Assembly: GCA_009773475.1 (NCBI GenBank)
Contig: WSXV01000021.1
Coordinates: forward strand, 1-37,813
DNA length: 37,813 nucleotides
Source: Desulfobulbaceae bacterium
GTDB lineage: Bacteria; Desulfobacterota; Desulfobulbia; Desulfobulbales; Desulfocapsaceae
Direction: 5' to 3'
A program made the position numbers and the translations under genes. Below the pieces are notes generated by a model that saw only the letters and a program-made list of their open reading frames with translations, was not told the DNA's origin and did not search any database. Below are positions 24,823 through 33,015 of this stretch, in pieces. Each line of letters opens with the position of its first letter. Positions within the stretch are counted from its first letter, which is position 1.

Positions 24823-27201
24823 CTACTTATCACCAAAAAAATCGGTCAAATCATTCATGATCCGAGATTCGGCGTCATTTGTCTCTTTACTTCCCTTTTC
24901 GGCCAGCACAGACAGAATCAAACCCTGTTGCCAGCACAAAACTCGGCCCATTTCAGCGAAAAGGATCTTTTCCTCCCCTTCCCTTGCCGGGGCTTTCCCC
25001 TGAAATACCAACTCAAGGGACTCTCCAAGCGATTGTAACAAGGCCAACGTTTCAGTATCAGCCCCAACGCGATCAATATACTGACACACGGTTACCAGAA
25101 GCTGAAGAAAACTCATCTTCACATACTGGGTCTGCCATATCTGGATCAGACTGTTTGCCTCATCTAAGAAAGCCGGGAAGTCCGTATAATATTTCTTCTC
25201 AAGCATGGAGGCAAGACATTCCCGAAACCTTGCCAGGAATTCCTGCTCTACAACCGATAGACCACCTGTCCCTAAAATCCTCTGTAAAACAGGGAGTTCG
25301 TCAACGTCAACATCATCACCAACAGGCTCAAAAACTACCCCCCGCCCAACATCCAGGACACCAGCCGAGACTTGAGCGCCAGCCTCTTCAACAATAAATT
25401 GAGCAACGCTGGAAGTTACACCCTGAACTTCTGCGAGCAATCCAGCATCGCTGCCACCCTCTGTTTTTATCCCGTATGACTCTTCTACTGCCAAGGGAGT
25501 TGATGAGGAGCGCACTTGCTCAAACGCTGTGGGATAAAGGTCTTCTACGACTGCCACACCTGGCGGCAAAGTATCCTCGTCTTCATCAATCTGAGCAGGA
25601 ACACCCTGCGAGGCCTCTTCAATTTCCGCACCAAAAAAAGAATCCAGTCGATCTTCAAGATCATAATCATCCCCATCGACGTCGTCGGCTAACTCTGTTT
25701 CGCGAAAACCATATCCTTCATCGCTGAACATCAAGGCCGGAGCGACCCAGCCTTGCTCTCGAGGAAGGGGCGCCTCTCCTGATTCATCATCGGCTTCCGT
25801 CTCCACATCAACACCGGGGATAACGGCTGCAGCCACGGCAGAAACAGTCTCGGCAAATTGCTGGTGAACATCTTCGCGCTCACCACCAGCCTCAGCCAGG
25901 GCCGGCGCCAACTTCCCACCTTCAAACAAAAGGGCCTTTTCACCGGAGTCATCATCAGCCTCCGTCTCCACATCAACCCCTTCCATGGCGATGTCAGATG
26001 CCACACCCGTCTGCCCGAATTGTTCCACCTCTCGATCATCTCCAAAGAGATCATCCAGTCTGGAAGCAACCTCGGAGCCCTCCGGCATCATCTCTGGTGA
26101 GACGGCCACTTCCTCGGCTACCGGCTCGACTACAACCTCATCTTCACCAAAGAAACTGGCTACGCGCTGATCAATATCGCTTTTGACCACCTCGGCATCC
26201 ACAGCAAATCCATGCACATCCTCAGGCATGTCAGCAAAGGCAGGAGTGACAACCCCTCCCTCTTCATACTCCTCTTCTTCCTCATCCGCCTCCACATGCA
26301 CTTCTCTGCCGGAAGCAACAGCTGTTGTGGCTTCAGCTGAAACCACAACAGCCGAGGCAACTGCGGAAATCACTGCCTTAAAAGCATTAAATTTACTCAC
26401 CTCGGCCAGTAAGATTTCCTTTTCCTTACCACTGGACAGATCCTCCACACAGATTCTCTCCAATCCCTCAAAAAAAGAATGAAGCAACTTAAAGGCGTCG
26501 GGATGGGCTTTGTCTTTTGTCGAACGGATATAACTGCCAAGGGCACCGATACCCTGAAGAAAGATCAATTTTGCCCTGTTCTCAGCAAAGTCTTTTTCCA
26601 GCCTGGCCACTTCTTCACCAAGACGAACCAGTTCTTTATCACTGATCTCCCAGTCAATACCAAGCACAATCGCTTTTAAGGGGGTGAGAACATTTTTTGT
26701 CTCTGGAGGGGGCGCGACTGGGACAGATTTTTTCTCTTGAGGAACGGAGGAGGTGATTTGCAGCTTAAATTGCTCAAACTTCTTTACATCCTGAAGCAAT
26801 AACTGTTTCTTTGTCTCGTCAGTCATTGAGGCGGAAGAAACTATTTTTTCCAGATCGTAATAAAAGGCAAGAAGCAGTTTGATCGCATTGGGATGGGCGT
26901 TGGCTTTTTCAGCACAGATATATTGACCGATCTTTTCCAGAGCCTGGATATAAACCAGGTTAATCTTGTTGCCGGCCCAGACATCTTTCAAGTCCTGCAG
27001 TTCATCGTTTAACTGATGCAGAATATCATCGGTAATCTCCCAATCTATCGACAAGATAATTGTCTTCAACTTGGCGATCGGCGCGTCGTCATCCCCGAGA
27101 GGTTCAAACAGGTCAACAAATTCGGTTGAAAACGACTCACTATACTCATCTGCACCAACGGTCAGATCATCGTCATATAGACGTCCAGTATGCTGTGCCA
27201 C
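24823..27201 (-). CDS. Large acidic protein with three helical repeats, partner of MglA/MglB-like proteins
   Basis: This 792-residue soluble protein has no name I can give. Two clear repeats of about 110 residues (41-150 and 171-280) share LKxIxLxIDWEI, a tryptophan or aromatic helix, a YI ending and AHPxAxKLL. A third, diverged copy occupies about 640-768 (IQIWQTQYVKMSFLQLLVTV then CQYID). Between copies two and three is a long acidic, probably disordered region. A short motif recurs: RVASFFGEDE (346-355), RLDDLFGDDR (381-390), RLDSFFGAEI (518-527) and NDLTDFFGDK (783-792, the very C terminus). A second repeat, GVDVETEADD-[DE]-SGE, occurs at 408 and 463. The start is GTG 27201, 12 bases after mglA stops. 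A scaffold or effector role is inference. Confidence 0.75.
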   Translation of the reverse strand: MAQHTGRLYDDDLTVGADEYSESFSTEFVDLFEPLGDDDAPIAKLKTIILSIDWEITDDILHQLNDELQDLKDVWAGNKINLVYIQALEKIGQYICAEKANAHPNAIKLLLAFYYDLEKIVSSASMTDETKKQLLLQDVKKFEQFKLQITSSVPQEKKSVPVAPPPETKNVLTPLKAIVLGIDWEISDKELVRLGEEVARLEKDFAENRAKLIFLQGIGALGSYIRSTKDKAHPDAFKLLHSFFEGLERICVEDLSSGKEKEILLAEVSKFNAFKAVISAVASAVVVSAEATTAVASGREVHVEADEEEEEYEEGGVVTPAFADMPEDVHGFAVDAEVVKSDIDQRVASFFGEDEVVVEPVAEEVAVSPEMMPEGSEVASRLDDLFGDDREVEQFGQTGVASDIAMEGVDVETEADDDSGEKALLFEGGKLAPALAEAGGEREDVHQQFAETVSAVAAAVIPGVDVETEADDESGEAPLPREQGWVAPALMFSDEGYGFRETELADDVDGDDYDLEDRLDSFFGAEIEEASQGVPAQIDEDEDTLPPGVAVVEDLYPTAFEQVRSSSTPLAVEESYGIKTEGGSDAGLLAEVQGVTSSVAQFIVEEAGAQVSAGVLDVGRGVVFEPVGDDVDVDELPVLQRILGTGGLSVVEQEFLARFRECLASMLEKKYYTDFPAFLDEANSLIQIWQTQYVKMSFLQLLVTVCQYIDRVGADTETLALLQSLGESLELVFQGKAPAREGEEKILFAEMGRVLCWQQGLILSVLAEKGSKETNDAESRIMNDLTDFFGDK

Positions 27202-27213
27202 CTTATATTCTCT

Positions 27214-27819
27214 CTAAAGTAGTTTTTTCTGTATTGAGACAACAGTTGAGGAGATGATCTTCTTCAACGTTGCGGCTACATTATATCCTGTGATGGCGCT
27301 TGCCTCGAAATAAGGCACCTGCAATCTGCTGTTCAAATCCTGCTGCAGAACAGAGATTGGCAGTACCGGAATTCCATGTTCCTTCAAATCCACTTTATTG
27401 TATTGCATCACCAACGGAATCTTGAAGATTGATTCCTTGTAGGACTGGAGATTTTCATGCAGCTGATTCAATGAACGAATATTTTTTTCGCGCTGCTTTT
27501 CCATGGCATCGGCGACAAAAACAATCCCATCAACTCCCTTGAGCACTAACTTTCTGGTTGCGTTATATTTTACCTGACCGGGAACAGTATACAGCTGTAT
27601 CTTGATGTCGTATCCTTTAATCTGGCCCATATTGAATGGAAGGAAGTCAAAAAAGAGGGTCCGGTCGCCATGGGTCTTCAAGCTCACCATTTCAGACTGG
27701 ATCTGGTCCCTGAATTTGCGATTGATATATTCAAGATTTGTGGTTTTCCCACAACGCCCTGGACCGTAATAAACAATTTTTACCTGGACCACCTTGTCTT
27801 TTAAGTTGATAAAACTCAA
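27214..27819 (-). CDS. mglA: MglA-like small Ras-family GTPase
   Basis: The 201-residue protein is MglA-like throughout: MSFIN at the start, P-loop GPGRCGKT (19-26), GDRTLFFDFLP with R53, TVPGQ (78-82) in which threonine replaces the usual aspartate, LVLKGVDGIVFVADA, and NKVD (141-144). R53, T78 and Q82 sit at the positions known to matter in the Myxococcus protein (recalled from the family). In Myxococcus MglA marks the leading cell pole and MglB is its GTPase-activating protein. The start is TTG 27819, supported by homology and a GGGGGTGG ribosome site. A roadblock gene precedes it and the 792-residue gene follows after 12 bases. An FNR-type site lies upstream. Confidence 0.93.
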   Translation of the reverse strand: MSFINLKDKVVQVKIVYYGPGRCGKTTNLEYINRKFRDQIQSEMVSLKTHGDRTLFFDFLPFNMGQIKGYDIKIQLYTVPGQVKYNATRKLVLKGVDGIVFVADAMEKQREKNIRSLNQLHENLQSYKESIFKIPLVMQYNKVDLKEHGIPVLPISVLQQDLNSRLQVPYFEASAITGYNVAATLKKIISSTVVSIQKKLL

Positions 27820-27848
27820 CCTGCCACCCCCAAACTATTTTTTCTTCT

Positions 27849-27887
27849 AGAATACATGGCTATTGAACACTCTTTGATCACGATCAA
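27849..27887 (-). promoter_or_regulatory. FNR/CRP-type operator and -10 box upstream of mglA
   Basis: TTGATCACGATCAA at 27874-27887 is a perfect match to the FNR pattern TTGAT-N4-ATCAA, extended by one base on each side (TTTGAT...ATCAAA). On the minus strand TATTCT (27849-27854) is a fair -10 box. With a start site near 27840 the palindrome centre falls about 40 bases upstream, the class II activator position. This would give mglA and the scaffold gene their own oxygen- or redox-responsive promoter, separate from mglB. Confidence 0.6.
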
Positions 27888-27919
27888 AACCCTGCAAACT
27901 CCCTGAACCTTGGGTTATA

Positions 27920-28321
27920 TTATTCCTGCCGTGCCCAAACCTTACGAATCTGGTCTATGGCCTCAACCACATTCAATCTGAGAAACCCCAAAGAAATGTC
28001 CTTTCCAAACATGGAAATCAAGAGAAGTTCATCGTCGATTTTACTGAAATGTATATTCGAATCTTGTCCTTTATGAAACAGCAGAGAGAATTCCGTCTCA
28101 CCGACTAATTTGGCCATGGCATCGACTGTCGCAAAGTTTCCTGCAGCTAAGGCGGCAAACGAATAAATATCATATTTATTCTTCCCATTATCTTTAACGG
28201 TAATGATATTTCCGGCCATATCAATAATGATAGCGCAATCAACCCCGAGCTTTACCAGCTTCTGGAATAAAATATCCTCAATCAGCTCAAGTTGCTCCTG
28301 ACTCACAATGCCATAATTCAT
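27920..28321 (-). CDS. mglB: Roadblock/LC7-domain protein, MglB-like
   Basis: The 133-residue protein is a single roadblock/LC7 domain: a first helix (EQLELIEDILFQKLVKLGVD), strands CAIIIDMAGNIITV, helix FAALAAGNFATVDAMAKLVG, strands EFSLLFHKGQDSNIHFSKI and LLLISMFG, and a last helix. This is the fold of MglB, the GTPase-activating dimer that acts on MglA. Adjacency to an MglA-like gene supports that role. A 100-base gap with an FNR-type site separates the two, so they may be separately regulated. AGAGG precedes the ATG by six bases. Confidence 0.87.
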   Translation of the reverse strand: MNYGIVSQEQLELIEDILFQKLVKLGVDCAIIIDMAGNIITVKDNGKNKYDIYSFAALAAGNFATVDAMAKLVGETEFSLLFHKGQDSNIHFSKIDDELLLISMFGKDISLGFLRLNVVEAIDQIRKVWARQE

Positions 28322-28933
28322 ATTTACCTCTGTATTCTTAATTGAAGCCCGCTGGAATCGGAACCTGCTTTTTCTTCAATCCACCACATGAGACGCGGGG
28401 GAATTGTTTTTACGAAACAGCTAGTAGTGCGCAACCCAATGCCGGTTTTAAGATTGCCTGAAGCGTTGACCATTCCTTGACAACGCAGTCAATCAACCCT
28501 GCCACTTTCGTTCTTTATGCAATGTATGAGGATATCACAACTCATGGACAGGTATCAACAATTTGACACCAAATAATGACATGCAATGAGTGTCACCTAT
28601 TTTTGTCTATACATGACAGTTTTTTTGAGATAAAGCTCTTTTTTTATTTATTATCAATATGTCCTGCTTCTAAGGATCAGAAAGAACAGTTCGCATGTCA
28701 AACTTATTGTTCAGGAGAGTCAGCGAAGGACAGGATGAAGTTCTGTATTGCACAACTCGTTCAATGGAAGAACCAGCAGTGGACAGTAAAGGCACCCCCT
28801 TTCCATAAACCTTCTGTCTGGGAAGAGATCCAAATGTAACAATCTGAGATGTTACACAATATTGGAAGCATAGCCCAGAATAAAAGAAAAATGCAACATT
28901 TTCTCTCTTAATTTTCCAACATTGCGACAAAAA
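28322..28933. other. 612-base divergent intergenic region between mglB and tatD
   Basis: The region is AT-rich and must hold divergent promoters. The clearest structure is the palindrome at 28835-28856. A plus-strand frame could encode 34 residues from ATG 28734 (MKFCIAQLVQWKNQQW and on, ending at 28838) with AAGGA upstream, but no family is recognised and I do not call it a gene. No tRNA or other RNA gene was seen. Confidence 0.45.
28835..28856. promoter_or_regulatory. Candidate operator palindrome upstream of tatD
   Basis: TGTAACA (28835-28841) and TGTTACA (28850-28856) form a perfect inverted repeat with an 8-base spacer, 78 bases before the tatD start. The 22-base span and symmetry are typical of a dimeric helix-turn-helix regulator site. 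The regulator is unknown. Confidence 0.4.
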
Positions 28934-29803
28934 ATGGCCACTGACAATGAGGGCCGCAAGGAAATTCATGTGATAAAGCAAAAAGCCCAGCTTCCACAGC
29001 TCACCGAGGACACCTTTCTCATCGACAGTCACTGTCATCTTGACATGGATGACTACGCTTGCGACCTGGAATTAATCCTTGAACGAGCCCGACAACACCA
29101 TATTCGGACGATCATCAGCATCGGCATTGACGAAAAAAGTTCCAGGCAGGCCATCGCCCTTGCCAGAAAATATCCCATGGTCAAGGCCACGGTGGGAATC
29201 CATCCGCACGATGTCACCAATATCGAGCCAAACACTTTGGATATTCTCGCAGGGCTTGTCGAAAACAATCGCGATCAGGTTGTCGGCTACGGCGAAATCG
29301 GCCTGGATTATGTCAAGAACTACGCCCCGCCTGATCTTCAACGCCGCTTTTTCCGTGCACAATTGAGCCTTGCCAAAGAGTTGGGATTGCCAGTCATCAT
29401 CCATGACCGTGAGGCCCATGCTGACACATTGAGCATCCTGCGTGAAGAAGCGCCGTTCAAACACGGAGGGGTTATGCATTGTTTTTCAGGCAACCTGGCC
29501 TTTGCTGGACAGGTTCTTGAGTTGGGGTTCCACCTCTCGATCCCCGGAGTTGTTACCTTCAAAAATGCTGCCGATCTCCAGGAAACAGCACGACTTGCTC
29601 CCCTGACCTCCTTGCTCCTTGAAACCGACGGCCCGTTTTTGTCTCCTGTACCTCGCCGCGGCAAGCGGAACGAACCGGCATTCCTGCTCTATACCGCCAG
29701 GATGATTGCTGAACTCCGGGGTATTTCCATTGATGAAGTCGCAAGACAGACCAGCGCCAACACCATGGCCCTCTTTCGACTCCCTGAAACTATAACACCA
29801 TAA
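28934..29803 (+). CDS. tatD: TatD-family metal-dependent hydrolase/DNase
   Basis: The 289-residue TIM-barrel protein carries the family motifs: DSHCHLD (metal site), GIHPHD, GEIGLDY, VIIHDREAH, MHCFSG and ETDGPFLSPVPRRGKRNEP. TatD/YcfH enzymes act as metal-dependent 3'-5' DNases in DNA repair and may have other hydrolytic roles. I place the start at ATG 28934; an upstream in-frame TTG at 28922 is less likely. The first 30 residues precede the usual family start and look poorly conserved. yggS follows after six bases, so the two form an operon. Confidence 0.93.
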   Translation: MATDNEGRKEIHVIKQKAQLPQLTEDTFLIDSHCHLDMDDYACDLELILERARQHHIRTIISIGIDEKSSRQAIALARKYPMVKATVGIHPHDVTNIEPNTLDILAGLVENNRDQVVGYGEIGLDYVKNYAPPDLQRRFFRAQLSLAKELGLPVIIHDREAHADTLSILREEAPFKHGGVMHCFSGNLAFAGQVLELGFHLSIPGVVTFKNAADLQETARLAPLTSLLLETDGPFLSPVPRRGKRNEPAFLLYTARMIAELRGISIDEVARQTSANTMALFRLPETITP

Positions 29804-29809
29804 ACGCCA

Positions 29810-30502
29810 ATGATTCTCTCCAATCTGCAAACTATCCGCCTGCAAATCCAGGAAACCGCCAGCAAATGCGGCCGGGATCCGGCTGCCATTCGGCTTGTCG
29901 CCGTCTCCAAAAAATGTCCAGTATCCTCACTGCAAGAGGCTATGCAGGCCGACCAGTTCCTGTTTGGAGAGAACTATATCCAGGAAGCCGTGCAGAAAAA
30001 GGCAGCGACAGGAGGTGTAGCCCTTTTTCACTTTATCGGCCACCTACAGAGCAACAAGGTCAGGCCGGCGGCTCAAACATTTCAGATGATTGAAACCATT
30101 GATCGCTTCAAGCTTGCTGCCGCTCTTGACAAAGAGCTCAAGCTTCAGGGCAAAATCATGGACATTCTCGTCCAAGTAAATATTGGTCGAGAACCTCAGA
30201 AGTCAGGGGTTCTTCCCGAGGATACCGAGAAACTGTTCACCCAGATTATCCCCTTATCCAACTTGAGGATACAGGGCCTTATGACCATTCCGCCCTTTGT
30301 CGAGGACCCGGAACAGACTCGCCCCTACTTCCGGGACCTGCGCCTGCTCGCCGAAAAGTTGCAGGAAAAGAAGTACTTTTTTGACAACACCCATGTGGAA
30401 TTATCCATGGGAATGTCCAGTGACTACGTTATTGCCATCGAAGAAGGCGCCACCCTTGTTCGGGTCGGAACCGCCATTTTCGGTAATCGCCCTGAGAAAT
30501 AA
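29810..30502 (+). CDS. yggS: YggS/PLPBP pyridoxal-phosphate homeostasis protein
   Basis: This is a single-domain, fold-type III PLP protein of 230 residues without known catalytic activity; it buffers the vitamin B6 pool. Motifs are RLVAVSKKCP with the PLP lysine (K34), FGENYIQEA, FHFIGHLQSNK, VQVNIGREPQKSG, GLMTIPP and the phosphate site LSMGMSSDYVIAIEEGATLVR cut at the usual place. It lies six bases after tatD. A perfect hairpin follows 42 bases after the stop. Confidence 0.95.
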   Translation: MILSNLQTIRLQIQETASKCGRDPAAIRLVAVSKKCPVSSLQEAMQADQFLFGENYIQEAVQKKAATGGVALFHFIGHLQSNKVRPAAQTFQMIETIDRFKLAAALDKELKLQGKIMDILVQVNIGREPQKSGVLPEDTEKLFTQIIPLSNLRIQGLMTIPPFVEDPEQTRPYFRDLRLLAEKLQEKKYFFDNTHVELSMGMSSDYVIAIEEGATLVRVGTAIFGNRPEK

Positions 30503-30543
30503 GCAGATTTGAAATATATTATCTTAAGCATTGTGCCAGGACC

Positions 30544-30588
30544 TCTCTGCCAGTGAAATATTTCATGGAGATATTTCACTGGCAGAGA
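30544..30588 (+). terminator. Perfect 18-bp hairpin after yggS
   Basis: TCTCTGCCAGTGAAATAT (30544-30561) pairs without mismatch with ATATTTCACTGGCAGAGA (30571-30588) around a 9-base loop. It follows the tatD-yggS operon. A T-tract is not immediate (AGGGAAAAAGTTTATAC follows), so it may be a bidirectional or processing structure rather than a strong intrinsic terminator. Confidence 0.6.
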
Positions 30589-30696
30589 AGGGAAAAAGTT
30601 TATACTATTATGGGCCTTACCTCTAAGGATAAAGAATAGGAACCTTGAGCAATCAGTCTTTTTAGTGAGGATTAAGGAACGCAAAGAATATCTTTT

Positions 30697-30846
30697 ATAT
30701 GAGCCACTTGCAAAACTAAAACTTATTTCCCTCAACCGTCATTTCCGCGCAGGCGGGAATCCAGAGCATACGGAATTGAAGAAAGATGAATTCCCGATAT
30801 AAACCCTCGGGAATGACGCTCTGGTCTTTTTGCAAGAACCTCATAT
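30697..30846. mobile_element. MITE-like element with terminal and nested inverted repeats
   Basis: The 150-base element begins ATATGAGCCACTTGCAAAA and ends with TTTTTGCAAGAACCTCATAT. These are imperfect terminal inverted repeats: ATATGAG and TTGCAAAA match, with about three differences between. Nested inside are CGTCATTTCCG (from 30737) and CGGGAATGACG (808-818 of this kilobase, i.e. 30808-30818), plus a short stem CCGCGCAGGCGGG. There is no coding capacity. This resembles the CGTCATTCCCG-type small repeats common in proteobacterial intergenic regions. It fills much of the yggS-purC gap (30503-30984), which otherwise holds no gene. Confidence 0.7.
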
Positions 30847-30984
30847 CTCCAGACAAATACAATGTTTAATCTCCAAACAATGGGAAGTAAATGAAGCTGA
30901 TGGTACGGGGCTCTTCCAGCGATGATGTGAGCAGCCTTCTTTTTTTTTAACTGAAAAACTCTTTTTGAAAGGAGTTGTGAACAA

Positions 30985-31878
30985 ATGACTCAGACGATTG
31001 TGACAACTGATTTTGCCGGACTGAACCTGGTACATCGGGGAAAGGTCAGGGATATGTATGCCATTCCCGGCCATGAGGATAAGCTGCTGATGGTGGCCAC
31101 CGACCGAATCTCGGCCTATGATGTGGTGATGGACGATCCGGTGCCGGGCAAGGGCCGAATCCTGACCCAGATCTCCCTTTTCTGGTTTGATCTGCTTGGC
31201 GACATTGTCGACAATCATTTGATCACCGCTGATGTCGAGGCCTATCCCGCCCTCTGTCAGCCCTATGCCGAGCAGTTGCGCGGACGTTCCATGCTGGTGC
31301 GTAAAACCCAACCCCTGTCCATTGAGTGCATTGTCCGGGGCTATCTGTCCGGATCATTCTGGAGCGCCTACCAGAAAAACCCGACGGTCTGTGGATTTGC
31401 CCTGCCTGCCGGAATGCGCGAGTCGGATCAGTTTGACCATCCCCTCTTTACCCCTTCCACCAAGGCAGCCTTGGGAGCCCATGACGAAAACATCTCCGTT
31501 GGCGCGATGGAAGAGATCGTCGGCAGTAAACGGGCCCGTAAGATTGCCGAGATCAGCACTCAACTCTACAGCCGGGCTGCTGATTTTGCTCGCAAGAAGG
31601 GGATTATCATTGCTGACACCAAATTTGAGCTTGGCCTGCTCGATGACCGTTTGATTTTGATCGATGAGGTCCTGACTCCTGATTCCTCCCGTTTCTGGCC
31701 GGTGGATGACTACCAGCCGGGCCGAGGCCAGGCAAGCTTTGACAAGCAATTCCTACGCGATTACCTCTCCTCCCTGGATTGGGACAAGACCCCGCCGCCC
31801 CCGAAACTGCCGGCAGAAATCATCGCCAAAACCCAGTCCCGTTATGAAGAGGCTCTGCGCATACTTACTGCAGAATAA
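30985..31878 (+). CDS. purC: SAICAR synthase PurC
   Basis: PurC joins aspartate to CAIR in purine synthesis. The 297-residue protein has HRGKVRDMY near the N terminus, DRISAYDVVM, IECIVRGYLSGSFW, GAHDENIS, IIIADTKFELG and LIDEVLTPDSSRFWP, all conserved in the longer, yeast-like PurC form. The start is ATG 30985, with AAAGGAG ten bases upstream. It stands before marC (70-base gap) on the same strand. Confidence 0.96.
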   Translation: MTQTIVTTDFAGLNLVHRGKVRDMYAIPGHEDKLLMVATDRISAYDVVMDDPVPGKGRILTQISLFWFDLLGDIVDNHLITADVEAYPALCQPYAEQLRGRSMLVRKTQPLSIECIVRGYLSGSFWSAYQKNPTVCGFALPAGMRESDQFDHPLFTPSTKAALGAHDENISVGAMEEIVGSKRARKIAEISTQLYSRAADFARKKGIIIADTKFELGLLDDRLILIDEVLTPDSSRFWPVDDYQPGRGQASFDKQFLRDYLSSLDWDKTPPPPKLPAEIIAKTQSRYEEALRILTAE

Positions 31879-31948
31879 CGCAGGATCACACCCCTTGCGG
31901 CAATAGGGGCACATTTGCTCTGAGATCTTCCTATAAAGGATAAAGATC

Positions 31949-32578
31949 ATGATTGATTTTACTGAATATACGAAGATCTTTATCACCCTGGTGGCCATCG
32001 TCAATCCCATCGGAGCCATCCCCATTGTCATGGCGTTGACGGAAAATGCTTCCGAAGAAGATTTTAAACGAACCACCAAGACCACGGTTATCTCGGTTCT
32101 GGTGATCCTCACCACAGCCCTGCTGACCGGTGAATTCCTCCTCGCTTTTTTTGGGATCAGCGTCAACTCGTTCCGGGTGGGCGGTGGCATCCTCCTTCTG
32201 CTTATGGCCATATCCATGCTCCATGCCAAGCAGAGTCGTATCACCTTCAGCAAAGAAGAGGCCAACGACGGCAATCGTGAATCGGTGGCCGTCGTCCCCA
32301 TCTCCATGCCCCTGCTTGCCGGGCCAGGAGCCATCAGCACGATCATTCTCAATGCCAACAAAAGCCACGCCCCACTCCATTACCTGTTTATGGGCGTGGA
32401 TATCATCCTGCTTGTACTGGTTCTGTGGCTGGCCTTTCTCTCCATCCCCTGGATCTCCCGCCATACAACCCAGACCGGTATCAATATTTTTTCACGAGTC
32501 ATGGGACTGATTCTGGCGGCCATTGCCGTAGAGTTTATCGCCAACGGCTTGAAAGGACTCTTTCCAGCCCTTGGCTAA
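31949..32578 (+). CDS. MarC-family (UPF0056) integral membrane protein
   Basis: The 209-residue protein has six predicted membrane helices and the family motif VNPIGAIPIVMALT near the N terminus and SMPLLAGPGAIST in the second half, an internal near-repeat typical of MarC/YhgN. Function in other bacteria is not settled; early links to antibiotic resistance were not upheld. A ribosome site AAAGGA precedes the ATG. It shares the strand with purC but a functional link is unlikely. Confidence 0.92.
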   Translation: MIDFTEYTKIFITLVAIVNPIGAIPIVMALTENASEEDFKRTTKTTVISVLVILTTALLTGEFLLAFFGISVNSFRVGGGILLLLMAISMLHAKQSRITFSKEEANDGNRESVAVVPISMPLLAGPGAISTIILNANKSHAPLHYLFMGVDIILLVLVLWLAFLSIPWISRHTTQTGINIFSRVMGLILAAIAVEFIANGLKGLFPALG

Positions 32579-32718
32579 CAGGACATCAAGAGCTGGCCCA
32601 AAGAAATATCTCCAGAGCAGAGATCTCCTCCGCCCTTCACACTTTTCCTTTCTTTACTCCTTTTATTTTTTTCGTAACGTTACAGTCCATTGCTGGTTCC
32701 TGAGCAGGCTTCTTGCCC

Positions 32719-32937
32719 TTATACCCACTGGTAACTTTCACCCAGGGAGCAATGGCACCGGCCGCAACCGCCACCGCAACTCGTTTGTACCGGCACCTTT
32801 ATAATTCTGCCTTTATTGATCCAAATCTGAAGCATACCGCGAATAGATTCAGGGTCAGCATCAAAATGAATGGCAAGATCGTTCAAGGTCGCAGTTTGAT
32901 GGTTTGCAAGATAGTGTCTGATATCAACAAGGATCAT
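32719..32937 (-). CDS. feoC: FeoC-like small winged-helix protein with cysteine cluster
   Basis: The 72-residue protein has a winged-helix part (HQTATLNDLAIHFDADPESI then RGMLQIWINKGRI) followed by a loop TSCGGGCGRCHCSL with four closely spaced cysteines, the Fe-S site of FeoC proteins. FeoC modulates or stabilises FeoB. AGAGG lies five to six bases before the ATG at 32937. It is the last gene of the feo operon, 78 bases after feoB. That gap contains a CGCCGG/CCGGCG stem. The 140 bases toward marC show no clear terminator. Confidence 0.88.
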   Translation of the reverse strand: MILVDIRHYLANHQTATLNDLAIHFDADPESIRGMLQIWINKGRIIKVPVQTSCGGGCGRCHCSLGESYQWV

Positions 32938-33015
32938 GGAAGCCCTCTTCTTTTTTCGATGAAATTATACCCGCCGGCCTGATACTCTAATGACGGTGGA
33001 CCGGCGAGTTATTGT

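Noticed and set aside
28576..28839. 87-codon plus-strand frame between mglB and tatD
   Set aside because: Low-complexity start, no recognisable domain, and an equally long frame on the other strand; left as uncertain.
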